Assembly: GCA_002498185.1 (NCBI GenBank) | Contig: DAGO01000089.1 | Span: 12,118 to 70,939 of the forward strand | DNA: 58,822 nt | Direction: 5' to 3' | Origin: Euryarchaeota archaeon UBA10 | GTDB taxonomy: Archaea; Thermoplasmatota; Poseidoniia; Poseidoniales; Poseidoniaceae | In this document: one piece after another, positions 16,825 to 24,170 of the stretch | Layout of the letters: every line of letters starts with the position of its first letter | How positions within the stretch are numbered: position 1 is the stretch's first letter | Notes under the pieces: model-generated | What the model saw: only the letters and a program-made list of their open reading frames with translations | Database searches by the model: none | Told to the model about the DNA's origin: nothing | Position numbers and translations under genes: made by a program

Positions 16825-17691
16825 TCAAGAATGTTGGGCTTCTGCGGATGTGACTGTATTTGCCATTAACATTGCAACGGTCATAGGACCAACTCCGCCT
16901 GGTACCGGCGAAAGTAGTGATGCGACTTCTTCGACATCGGGATGAACATCTCCTGCCAGCCTCCAGCCCCTTTCTCTGGTCGAGTCATCTACGCGATTGA
17001 TCCCTACATCGACGACAACAGCGCCCGGTTTAATCCAGTCTTTCTTGACCATCTCAGGCCTTCCCACCGCTGCAATAACGATGTCAGCAGACAAACATTC
17101 GGCCTTTGCATCAACCGTTCTTGAATGAACAATAGTTACAGTAGCGTCAGCGCCACGTGAAGCCAATAGCAAAGCCTGTGGCATTCCTACATTGAAAGAG
17201 CGTCCAATTACAACCGCTTTTTTACCGGTCATTTCTACATCAGCCCAACGCAGCATTTCCATCACACCAGCAGGTGTGCAAGGAATCATTCCATCAAGAC
17301 GTCCTTGAACAATTCTTCCAAGGTTTTCGGGATGGAATCCATCTACATCTTTACTAGGGTTGATCAAATCTGTTAGAGATTCTTCATCCATATGCGAAGG
17401 TAGCGGAGACTGAATTAGAATTCCGTGCAATGAATCATCTTGATTCAAGGAAATTATTGTCTTTTCAACTTCTTCCTGCGATGAATCCGCAGGCATTTCG
17501 ATGTGAGTGGATTTGATTCCCAACCTTTCGCAAGAACGAATTTTGTTTCTAACATACACATGTGATGCAGGGTCGTCACCCACGATTACTACTGCCAAAT
17601 GTGGCTGAACTTTGCAATTTGCAATTCGAGATTTCAACCTCTCTTCGAGGTCGGCTGCACAGGATTTACCATCCAGTCTGGCTGCAGGCAT
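16825..17691 (-). CDS. folD: bifunctional methylenetetrahydrofolate dehydrogenase/cyclohydrolase FolD
   Basis: FolD interconverts methylene-, methenyl- and formyl-tetrahydrofolate. The 288-residue protein has ASHVYVRNKIRSCERLGI with the catalytic Tyr/Lys pair (Y46, K50), QSPLPSHM, the PSKDVDGFHPEN substrate motif, and the dinucleotide-binding VVIGRSFNVGMPQA, which departs from the usual GRSNIVGKP by replacing N-I and K. It closes with PVPGGVGPMTVAML. Bacterial-type FolD in an archaeon implies tetrahydrofolate-based one-carbon metabolism. This would fit PanB downstream, which needs methylene-THF or a related carrier. Confidence 0.93.
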   Translation of the reverse strand: MPAARLDGKSCAADLEERLKSRIANCKVQPHLAVVIVGDDPASHVYVRNKIRSCERLGIKSTHIEMPADSSQEEVEKTIISLNQDDSLHGILIQSPLPSHMDEESLTDLINPSKDVDGFHPENLGRIVQGRLDGMIPCTPAGVMEMLRWADVEMTGKKAVVIGRSFNVGMPQALLLASRGADATVTIVHSRTVDAKAECLSADIVIAAVGRPEMVKKDWIKPGAVVVDVGINRVDDSTRERGWRLAGDVHPDVEEVASLLSPVPGGVGPMTVAMLMANTVTSAEAQHS

Positions 17692-17739
17692 GATTTAATC
17701 CAAATGAATGATGGTGATGAGGATTGCGTTATCACAGAA

Positions 17740-18117
17740 TCATTCTTCTTCATTGGACCACAGCAATTTGCTGCATGCAGGACAAATATACTCAGAAGGT
17801 CTTGGACCGTCAATCGTCTCTAGGTTACCGCAAGGTCCGCAAAGGATGGTTGACTTGATTGGCTCATCCATAGTTACATCCACTCTGTACATGAATCTGC
17901 CAGCATCAGGTAGTCTTTCCATCGAAGGTTTCCAATCTGAAACAGCTTCAGGGCTCATTCCCATTTGACTTGGAATAGACATTCCAATGATGAAACAGAT
18001 TATCCCACTGATACCTACTACACCGCCCATAGCAATGTTGACACCAAGAGAAAATAATGCTCCGAATACAATCAATACTATTCCAGAGAGAAGGAAGTTT
18101 TCTCTGCGGTTTTTCAT
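17740..18117 (-). CDS. small membrane protein with C-terminal zinc ribbon
   Basis: The 125-residue protein has two N-terminal hydrophobic helices (about 8-27 and 31-47), a short linker and a C-terminal rubredoxin-like knuckle pair CGPCG ... CPAC (about residues 93-117), which should bind one zinc. Function is unknown; membrane proteins of this type are common in archaea and can act as assembly or regulatory factors. Four bases separate it from the aminotransferase stop upstream, so the two are probably co-transcribed. Confidence 0.65.
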   Translation of the reverse strand: MKNRRENFLLSGIVLIVFGALFSLGVNIAMGGVVGISGIICFIIGMSIPSQMGMSPEAVSDWKPSMERLPDAGRFMYRVDVTMDEPIKSTILCGPCGNLETIDGPRPSEYICPACSKLLWSNEEE

Positions 18118-18121
18118 GGTA

Positions 18122-19399
18122 TCAACTCAGAGCCATACTCAATGCTTCTGCAACTTTTGGAACATCATCCAAGGGTAATGCACACAGGCCAATTCTGACT
18201 CCACCAGTTAGAGGTACAAGGAATACTCCATTCTCAGCACACTTGTGAGCAATCTCGCTAGGATTGTCAGACTCTAACCATGCAAAAAATCCGTCCATTG
18301 TAGGATTTAGAGGAACTCCTAACTTTTCACATTCTGAAATTAGTGCGTTTCTTCTGTCGTCCAACAACTGCTTCAGACGGTCTCTCTCTTCTGCCCATGC
18401 TTTGCCACCTTCTTCAGAGGAGTGCATTTCGCTGACGCAATATTGTGAGACCCTAGGAGTTGCACTCCACGTTTGCCTTGCTGTTACACACATGACTGTG
18501 TCCATTCGGTCTGTAACTTCTTTTTCGGGGTGCATGCTAACCAATGCACCTGTTCTCAAGCCGTAAATTGTATGAGACTTTGAAAGAGATATTGCAACGC
18601 ATATCAACAAGTTTTCAGGCCACATCATCCCATTTTCAATCGATTCTAGGATTGTATCAGCCCACGCATGAGTTTCGTCTGCATACAAGCTGTATGCTGA
18701 ATCAAGAAGCAAAGTGTGACCCACATCTGGATTGTTTAGTGCTGAATCAACAAATGATTCCAAGCATGCAAATCTCCCTTCAGGAGTCATTGACAAACCA
18801 GTAGGATTGTGAGCAGGGTCGTTCAGCCAAACCATGATTTTGTCCTGTGAAGAACACAATTGTTTCAACTTCTGATCAAATTCATCTCTTGCAAAATAAG
18901 GGTGAGCTTCACTGCCATTAGGAGGGAGTAAAGGCCAAGTCTCAAAGTCAAGAGCGTTATTTTGGAGGAAGCCTTTGTATGGCCCCCAGTGTCTATCTCT
19001 TAACAGAGCAGATTGACCAGCGCTAAGGAAATTATTTGCTGCTAAGAATAACGCACCGCTGCCTCCTGGGCTAGCGGTTGAAGCAAAATTGAATCCTAAT
19101 TCTTCTAATTGTGTGCGGGCATCACCAAATGCTAGAGTCTTGGTCAAATCAAGGAATGAAGGCAAGCCAGCAAGAGGAGCGTAGGCAGAGATCTCCTGCT
19201 CCGGAGCATTTCTTACTGCGGCATCTACAACCTTGTTAATTGCGAGACTACCATCGTTTTCCAATAAGGCGCCGATAGTCCCATTCACCGCAGGCTTGCC
19301 TTCTGCCTTAGCCTCTTGGAACTTAGCCCACCAGCTGAAAATCGTGTCATTTCCATGTTTTCCAATGCCTGCCGCATTGAGGAAATTCTCTCCAGCCAT
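18122..19399 (-). CDS. PLP-dependent class I/II aminotransferase, aspartate/aromatic-type
   Basis: The protein is fold-type I and about 425 residues. Landmarks are TASPGGSGALFLAANNF (cofactor phosphate region), WLNDPAHNPTGLS with the cofactor-ring Asn, DSAYSLYAD, the Schiff-base lysine in SLSKSHTIYGLRTGAL, and the substrate-carboxylate Arg in GGVRIGLCAL near the C-terminus. This pattern is that of the aspartate/aromatic aminotransferase (AspC/TyrB) branch; the amino donor is not shown. The ATG at 19399 is chosen over the longer start at 19441 because GGGAGATG lies directly before it and the family begins at about this point. Confidence 0.8.
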   Translation of the reverse strand: MAGENFLNAAGIGKHGNDTIFSWWAKFQEAKAEGKPAVNGTIGALLENDGSLAINKVVDAAVRNAPEQEISAYAPLAGLPSFLDLTKTLAFGDARTQLEELGFNFASTASPGGSGALFLAANNFLSAGQSALLRDRHWGPYKGFLQNNALDFETWPLLPPNGSEAHPYFARDEFDQKLKQLCSSQDKIMVWLNDPAHNPTGLSMTPEGRFACLESFVDSALNNPDVGHTLLLDSAYSLYADETHAWADTILESIENGMMWPENLLICVAISLSKSHTIYGLRTGALVSMHPEKEVTDRMDTVMCVTARQTWSATPRVSQYCVSEMHSSEEGGKAWAEERDRLKQLLDDRRNALISECEKLGVPLNPTMDGFFAWLESDNPSEIAHKCAENGVFLVPLTGGVRIGLCALPLDDVPKVAEALSMALS

Positions 19400-19473
19400 A
19401 CATCTCCCAGCCAGTTTGAGGCTATTGTACTGCCGACGCATTCATCAAGGGACTTCTTCTCGGGTGGTTCGGC

Positions 19474-19546
19474 GCCAACGTAGCATAGCTGGTAGTGCTT
19501 CGGATTTGTAATCCGACGGTCGGGGGTTCGAGTCCCTCCGTTGGCT
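19474..19546 (+). tRNA. tRNA-Thr(UGU), intronless
   Basis: A complete 73-nt cloverleaf. Acceptor arms GCCAACG/CGTTGGC; D stem GCAT/GTGC with an AGCTGGTA loop; anticodon stem TCGGA/TCCGA with loop TTTGTAA giving anticodon TGT; variable loop CGGTC; T stem GGGGG/CCCTC with loop TTCGAGT. The discriminator is T, as expected for archaeal tRNA-Thr. CCA is not encoded. A T-rich stretch follows (ccttacttttc). Confidence 0.95.
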
Positions 19547-19667
19547 CCTTACTTTTCACAGAGCAGTGCTGCATTTCTATTTTGAATAAAGAAAAATTAG
19601 ACAGAATAAATGGATATCATATTCAATTCGCCAAGGTATTCAAGACCTAATCGCGTCAGGGAGTAAC

Positions 19668-21128
19668 ATGGCGGAGTTCACTAATCCCGAGAGGAGAATG
19701 CTTCGCGCCATGCAGCAGAGAGATGGATTATGGAACTTAGAAGAAGTTCTCGAGGCATGTAATTGGGATGACCAGGCAATTGCTGTTGCTGCAGGACATG
19801 GCCTCGCAAATCACGGTTATGTCAAGATAAGTGAAACTAGTGTAACTGATGTAATACTTGGTAGTGAAGGGCAAAATGCAGTTGAGCAAGGATTACTTGA
19901 ATCAAGACTATGGAATTATATCAAGTCGAATAAAGATGCTAGCATGAAAGATTTGTCTGCTAATTTTGAGAGACATGAGGCGGGTCCCGGAATCGGATTA
20001 CTCAAAGGCCTCGGCGTGAAACTTGAAGGAGGGAAATTTTCCTGTGAGGACCCCGAGGATGTGTCTAAAAAAATCGCTGAAAGAGAGAATTTTATTCAAT
20101 CTCCAACAATGGAAAGCCCACTCCTTGAACACTTCAAGGGACGAAAGAATCTCATAGAAATCGTAGAAGCAGTTACCAGAACTTGGAAGATAACCTCCAG
20201 TGGGGTGCAGGTTCCAGATTCACAACTTGAAGAAGTCACAAAAATTGCTGACATTACTCCTGAATTATTGCAGAGTGATGAGTGGAAAAATGCTGAGTTT
20301 AGACCATATGATGTATCACTTGAAGCATCGATGCCTAGGTCTGGAAGAAGCCATCCTATGCAAGCTCTTATCGAGAGGATCCGCTCAATTTTCCTCGAGA
20401 TGGGGTTCTCAGAATTAGTGGATGATTATGTTCAAACCGCTGGATGGAACATGGATTCTCTATTCATTCCTCAAGACCATCCTGCTAGAGAAATGCAAGA
20501 CACATTTTATCTCGACAATCCTAGACAAATCGAATTGGATAAGAAATTATTAGCAGACTGGAAAGCAATTCATGAGCATGGAGGCGATACCGAATCAACT
20601 GGTTGGGGTGGAGAGTTCGACCCTGAAATATCCCAGAAGGGATTGTTGCGCACTCACACCACTGTCAACACAATACAGTATCTGGCTGAAAATCCTGAAG
20701 ATTCATGTCGAGTTTTCGCAATCGATAGAGTATTCAGAAAGGAAAGTATTGACAAAACCCATCTACCAGAATTCCATCAGATTGAAGGAATAATCATGGA
20801 ACCTGGTGCCAACTTGGGGATGCTCGTTACCACACTCAAAACATTCTACGAGAAAATGGGCTACCCTGAAGTTAGAGTAAGGCCTGCCTACTTCCCTTAC
20901 ACAGAACCTTCACTCGAAGTTGAAGTAAAGTGGCGAGGAAAGTGGTTGGAACTTGGAGGTGCTGGAATTTTCAGGCCTGAAGTCACGGAACCTCTTGGAA
21001 TCAAAGACCCTGTTTGTGCATGGGGAATGGGACTTGAGAGATTGGCAATGTTAGTGCTCGGGCTTGATGATATTCGTCAATTATACATCTCAGATTTAGA
21101 ATGGTTAAGGAATCAACCAATTTTGTGA
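19668..21128 (+). CDS. pheS: phenylalanyl-tRNA synthetase alpha subunit (archaeal PheS)
   Basis: PheS is the catalytic subunit of the class II phenylalanyl-tRNA synthetase. The 486-residue protein begins with winged-helix modules (about 1-120), as in archaeal and eukaryotic PheS. The class II core follows: SHPMQALIERIRSIFLEMGF (motif 1), RVFRKESIDKTHLPEFHQIEG (motif 2), FPYTEPSLEVEV, LELGGAGIFRPEV and CAWGMGLERLAMLVLGLDDIR (motif 3 with the ATP-binding Arg). The PheT partner is not adjacent and not in the window. In the 121 bases upstream I see AT-rich sequence and no clear regulatory element. It follows tRNA-Thr. Confidence 0.94.
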   Translation: MAEFTNPERRMLRAMQQRDGLWNLEEVLEACNWDDQAIAVAAGHGLANHGYVKISETSVTDVILGSEGQNAVEQGLLESRLWNYIKSNKDASMKDLSANFERHEAGPGIGLLKGLGVKLEGGKFSCEDPEDVSKKIAERENFIQSPTMESPLLEHFKGRKNLIEIVEAVTRTWKITSSGVQVPDSQLEEVTKIADITPELLQSDEWKNAEFRPYDVSLEASMPRSGRSHPMQALIERIRSIFLEMGFSELVDDYVQTAGWNMDSLFIPQDHPAREMQDTFYLDNPRQIELDKKLLADWKAIHEHGGDTESTGWGGEFDPEISQKGLLRTHTTVNTIQYLAENPEDSCRVFAIDRVFRKESIDKTHLPEFHQIEGIIMEPGANLGMLVTTLKTFYEKMGYPEVRVRPAYFPYTEPSLEVEVKWRGKWLELGGAGIFRPEVTEPLGIKDPVCAWGMGLERLAMLVLGLDDIRQLYISDLEWLRNQPIL

Positions 21129-21133
21129 TCGCA

Positions 21134-21808
21134 ATGGACATCAATTCGATAAATGACCACAGTCCTTGGTGGGCAAGGGCATTCGCAATATTTCTGGGAT
21201 TTATGCTATTGCTAACAGTAGCCAACTTCTTCTATCTCGAAATATTTGGAATCAATGGAATCAATCACTACACATTTGGAAATGAGCCACTTGATCCCGG
21301 TTCTTATCCCGAAAATGGGACTGAAGAAGAACAAAGAAACTACAACAATTCTTTGAGGGAGTGGGATGATTACCAGAGTTATATGGAAATGATGGATGAT
21401 TTAGAGGAATCTTACGTCACTGAGATTTCGCAGATTTTCGCAGTCCTGACAATACTAATCGGCATACCAACAATCGCCATGTTTTGGACTCAAAATGAAA
21501 AGATGTTACACTTTGGATTAGCTTTCGGGGCGATATCGATAATTGGAGAAGTGTGGAAAGCATACATTTCTTCCGAAATTGTTGCCAATTTCATGGAAAG
21601 CGTACCCGGAGGAGGAGATTATGCTTGGATTGCCAAAACCTCCATTTTTACATCGAGCATGTGTGGGATACTTTACATTGCGTTGGCTATTGTTCTGCAT
21701 AACATGTATCACAATCTGAACGATTTACCTGAGAGTGGTTTCCATGTAAAGGTTGATACACCATATATTGAAACGGTAGACCATGGAGATAATGACATCC
21801 AACACTGA
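21134..21808 (+). CDS. hypothetical multi-pass membrane protein
   Basis: Unrecognised. The start ATG at 21134 sits behind GTGATC that spans the pheS stop; a longer frame from 21101 would overlap pheS. The 224-residue protein has a first helix (about 13-33), an acidic Asn/Glu-rich soluble loop (about 40-95, with N-x-T/S sequons), and three more hydrophobic segments (about 100-120, 128-145 and 170-195). The loop would face outside if the N-terminus is inside. It overlaps the YbjQ gene by 17 bases, which suggests one transcript from pheS through the YbjQ pair. Confidence 0.55.
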   Translation: MDINSINDHSPWWARAFAIFLGFMLLLTVANFFYLEIFGINGINHYTFGNEPLDPGSYPENGTEEEQRNYNNSLREWDDYQSYMEMMDDLEESYVTEISQIFAVLTILIGIPTIAMFWTQNEKMLHFGLAFGAISIIGEVWKAYISSEIVANFMESVPGGGDYAWIAKTSIFTSSMCGILYIALAIVLHNMYHNLNDLPESGFHVKVDTPYIETVDHGDNDIQH

Positions 21809-22109
21809 AACCATTCCCGGTTTCAAGATTACTAAGTCACTAGGAGTTGCAACCGGCTCTACAGTAAGGGCGAAGCACATTGGTAAAGATATCCTAGCAG
21901 GCTTGAAAAACATTGTAGGTGGAGAGCTAAAGGCTTACACTGAACTATTGATGGAAGCACGTACTGAAGCACTGGGTCGAATGATGATGGATGCTGCACA
22001 ACGAGGCGCTAACGCAGTTGTCAATGTCAGATTTGCAACCAGTAGCGTAGCAGGTGGTGCTGCAGAATTGTTCGCATACGGAACTGCTGTCACTGTCCAA
22101 CAAGAGTGA
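21792..22109 (+). CDS. YbjQ (DUF74) family protein
   Basis: A short soluble protein of the YbjQ/heavy-metal-binding family. The pattern is complete: ITKSLGVATGSTVRAKHIGKD, GGELKAYTELLMEARTEALGRM, the conserved A-x-x-x-GANAVVNVRFATS and the terminal LFAYGTAV. Family members form pentameric rings; their role is unresolved. ATG 21792 (MTSNTETIPG) is chosen over 21783 because GGAGAT precedes it and the family starts there. A membrane-tethered paralogue follows four bases later. Confidence 0.82.
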   Translation: MTSNTETIPGFKITKSLGVATGSTVRAKHIGKDILAGLKNIVGGELKAYTELLMEARTEALGRMMMDAAQRGANAVVNVRFATSSVAGGAAELFAYGTAVTVQQE

Positions 22110-22113
22110 TCAC

Positions 22114-22632
22114 ATGTACGACATTACCGCAGAATCAATACCCCTGCTGATCATTTTTGTATTAGTAGCAGTATTTGTTCTATTCTTCCCACTTGCATTC
22201 ATTTACTCCATGCTTTTTGGATGGATTCATGAATCTGGTCGCCAGAAAAAATTACTCGCTAGAGAACAAAAAGTGGCAGGAATTGTTGGAGGCGACAACA
22301 TACACACTTTATCCACGCCAATAAGTCTAGAAAAAATTTCACAATGCGGTTTAGTGATGACAAACATCACTGTATCACCATCATGGTGGCAGCTGTTCCT
22401 AGGCTCAATCAAATCTATTTTCGGTGGACAAATTCAATCCTATGACAAAGTCCTAGCTTATGGAAGAGCCGAAGCTATGCAGCGCCTGAGAGAGCAAGCA
22501 CTCGGTGAAGGCTGGAGTGAAATTATCAATGTTAGAGTTGAAACATCAATGGTGATGAACAAGGTGAAGGGCGGCCAGCAAAACAAAATGGGTACCCTCG
22601 AATTCCTTGCATATGGCACCGGAATCCGGTGA
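22114..22632 (+). CDS. membrane-anchored YbjQ-like protein
   Basis: A 172-residue protein with an N-terminal hydrophobic segment (about residues 9-35, with possible re-entry), a basic turn (ESGRQKKLLAREQK) and a YbjQ-type domain: ISLEKISQCGLVMTNITVS, SIKSIFGGQIQSYDKVLAYGRAEAMQRL, GWSEIINVRVETS and LEFLAYGTGI. ATG at 22114, behind TGATC, is chosen; the frame extends upstream into the previous gene. The tandem of a free and a membrane-anchored copy suggests mixed rings tethered to the membrane (inference). Confidence 0.72.
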   Translation: MYDITAESIPLLIIFVLVAVFVLFFPLAFIYSMLFGWIHESGRQKKLLAREQKVAGIVGGDNIHTLSTPISLEKISQCGLVMTNITVSPSWWQLFLGSIKSIFGGQIQSYDKVLAYGRAEAMQRLREQALGEGWSEIINVRVETSMVMNKVKGGQQNKMGTLEFLAYGTGIR

Positions 22633-22636
22633 TTTC

Positions 22637-22666
22637 AATAATATACATAGGGAGTCCTTTAGGACT
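22637..22666 (+). promoter_or_regulatory. pyruvate kinase promoter with overlapping inverted repeat
   Basis: A TATA-like AATAATATAC lies at 22637-22646. Just downstream, where the start of transcription is expected, is AGTCCT-TT-AGGACT (22653-22666). A protein bound there would block initiation, so it is a candidate repressor site. As RNA it would be a 5-bp stem with a UUUA loop. Confidence 0.45.
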
Positions 22667-22686
22667 TGAAGCCTCGAGAATCAAAC

Positions 22687-24126
22687 ATGAGAAGGACAAG
22701 AGTAGTGGCCACTGTCGGTCCATCTTCTTGGGACCCTACAACTCTACAGTCTATTTTTGATGCCGGTGCTGATGTATTTCGGCTGAACTATTCACACGGA
22801 GAACCAGAACAAAAGACAGAGTTGTATGAAAGAATCCGTTCAATGGAAACCGAACAACGCAAGACCTGCATCTTGGCTGATTTGCCGGGTCCAAAACTCC
22901 GTCTGGGTGAGTTTGATGGAGTTAAATCACTCAATAATGGTGAATCGATAAGATTACTTTGCGGAAAAATGGAACATGATGGCGAAGAAATTCCTGTTGA
23001 ATATGATGGACTATCTGCGGATTTAAAACCGGGTGATTCAATCCTAGTTGCTGATGGATTAATCAGATTGTCAGTTACAAAAACAGGCGGGGAAAAGGGC
23101 TCGTTCATCGACTGTCTTGTAGAAGATGGAGGACCGGTAACCAGTAGAAAGGGAATCAACTTACCAGGCAATACAATCGATTTACCGGCTATTGGCGAGA
23201 AAGACAAATTAGCTCTAGACCACGCACTGAAAACTGGTGCTGATTGGATTGCAGTATCTTATGTACGAAGTGCAGAAGATTTGCGTCCCGCAAAAGATGC
23301 TGTCAAGGCTGCTGGATTACATACTCCAATTATTGCCAAAATAGAACATCCTGCAGCTTTACAAAATCTGCACTCTATTCTTGACGTCGCAGATGCAGTA
23401 ATGGTTGCTCGGGGAGATTTGGGAGTAGAGATACCTCTGGAAAAAGTACCATTAGCTCAACAGAAAATTATCGATGCAGGTTTGATGCGTGGCATGGTAG
23501 TGATTGTCGCTACTCAAATGCTTGAATCAATGACACTGAACCCTAGACCAACACGTGCAGAAGTCAGTGATGTATCGACTGCAATTAGACACGGAGGAAC
23601 TGCCGTCATGTTATCTGGTGAAACCGCATCTGGCAAGCACCCTGTTGCGGCAGTAGAAACAATGGTAAAAATCGCAACTGCGACAGAAGAAGGACTGGAC
23701 TCCTCAGGAGGAACACCAGGAGTTCTATCCAAGTTCCGTTCGACTAGAGCTGTCGCTCATTCGGGGGTTGAACTTGCCAGGGCAGCAAGCGCCAAACACA
23801 TAATCGTAGCAACCCAACACGGTAATGCTCCCCGACTAGTAACTGGATACAGGCCAGACGTGGTTGTGACTGCTGTGACAGATCGTATTCGAGCTGCTCG
23901 CAGAATGAACCTACTACCCGGAGTAAAATCTGTAATCGTCAAAGAGCACGAGAGAGGTTCCAAAACCATGCAGAATGCGATCAGAGAGATTGCTAAAGAT
24001 GGAACCATCAAATCTGGAGATAGAATTGTGGCAATTTCAGGTTCTCCACAAGCAATGCGTGGAGCGACTAGTACTGTCAGATTATATCGTTTGGAATCGG
24101 ATGGAAGTATTTCTGGAACAGAGTGA
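22687..24126 (+). CDS. pyk: pyruvate kinase
   Basis: Pyruvate kinase makes ATP and pyruvate from phosphoenolpyruvate. The 479-residue protein has the complete signature: RRTRVVATVGPSSWD at the start, VFRLNYSHGEPEQK, ADLPGPKLRLGEF, the domain-A motif IIAKIEHPAAL with the catalytic Lys and metal-ligand Glu, MVARGDLGVEIPLEKVPLAQ, TQMLESMTLNPRPTRAEVSDV and the Thr-rich VMLSGETASGKHP. The C-terminal regulatory domain is present (VELARAASAKHIIVATQHG). ATG 22687 is chosen over a TTG at 22666 since the family begins with this RRT strand. The stop lies 44 bases before the CD36-like gene start. Confidence 0.95.
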   Translation: MRRTRVVATVGPSSWDPTTLQSIFDAGADVFRLNYSHGEPEQKTELYERIRSMETEQRKTCILADLPGPKLRLGEFDGVKSLNNGESIRLLCGKMEHDGEEIPVEYDGLSADLKPGDSILVADGLIRLSVTKTGGEKGSFIDCLVEDGGPVTSRKGINLPGNTIDLPAIGEKDKLALDHALKTGADWIAVSYVRSAEDLRPAKDAVKAAGLHTPIIAKIEHPAALQNLHSILDVADAVMVARGDLGVEIPLEKVPLAQQKIIDAGLMRGMVVIVATQMLESMTLNPRPTRAEVSDVSTAIRHGGTAVMLSGETASGKHPVAAVETMVKIATATEEGLDSSGGTPGVLSKFRSTRAVAHSGVELARAASAKHIIVATQHGNAPRLVTGYRPDVVVTAVTDRIRAARRMNLLPGVKSVIVKEHERGSKTMQNAIREIAKDGTIKSGDRIVAISGSPQAMRGATSTVRLYRLESDGSISGTE

Positions 24127-24170
24127 CACCAAGACGCTTTTTTCTGCGCAAGGTTCAATGCTGGAGTTCC

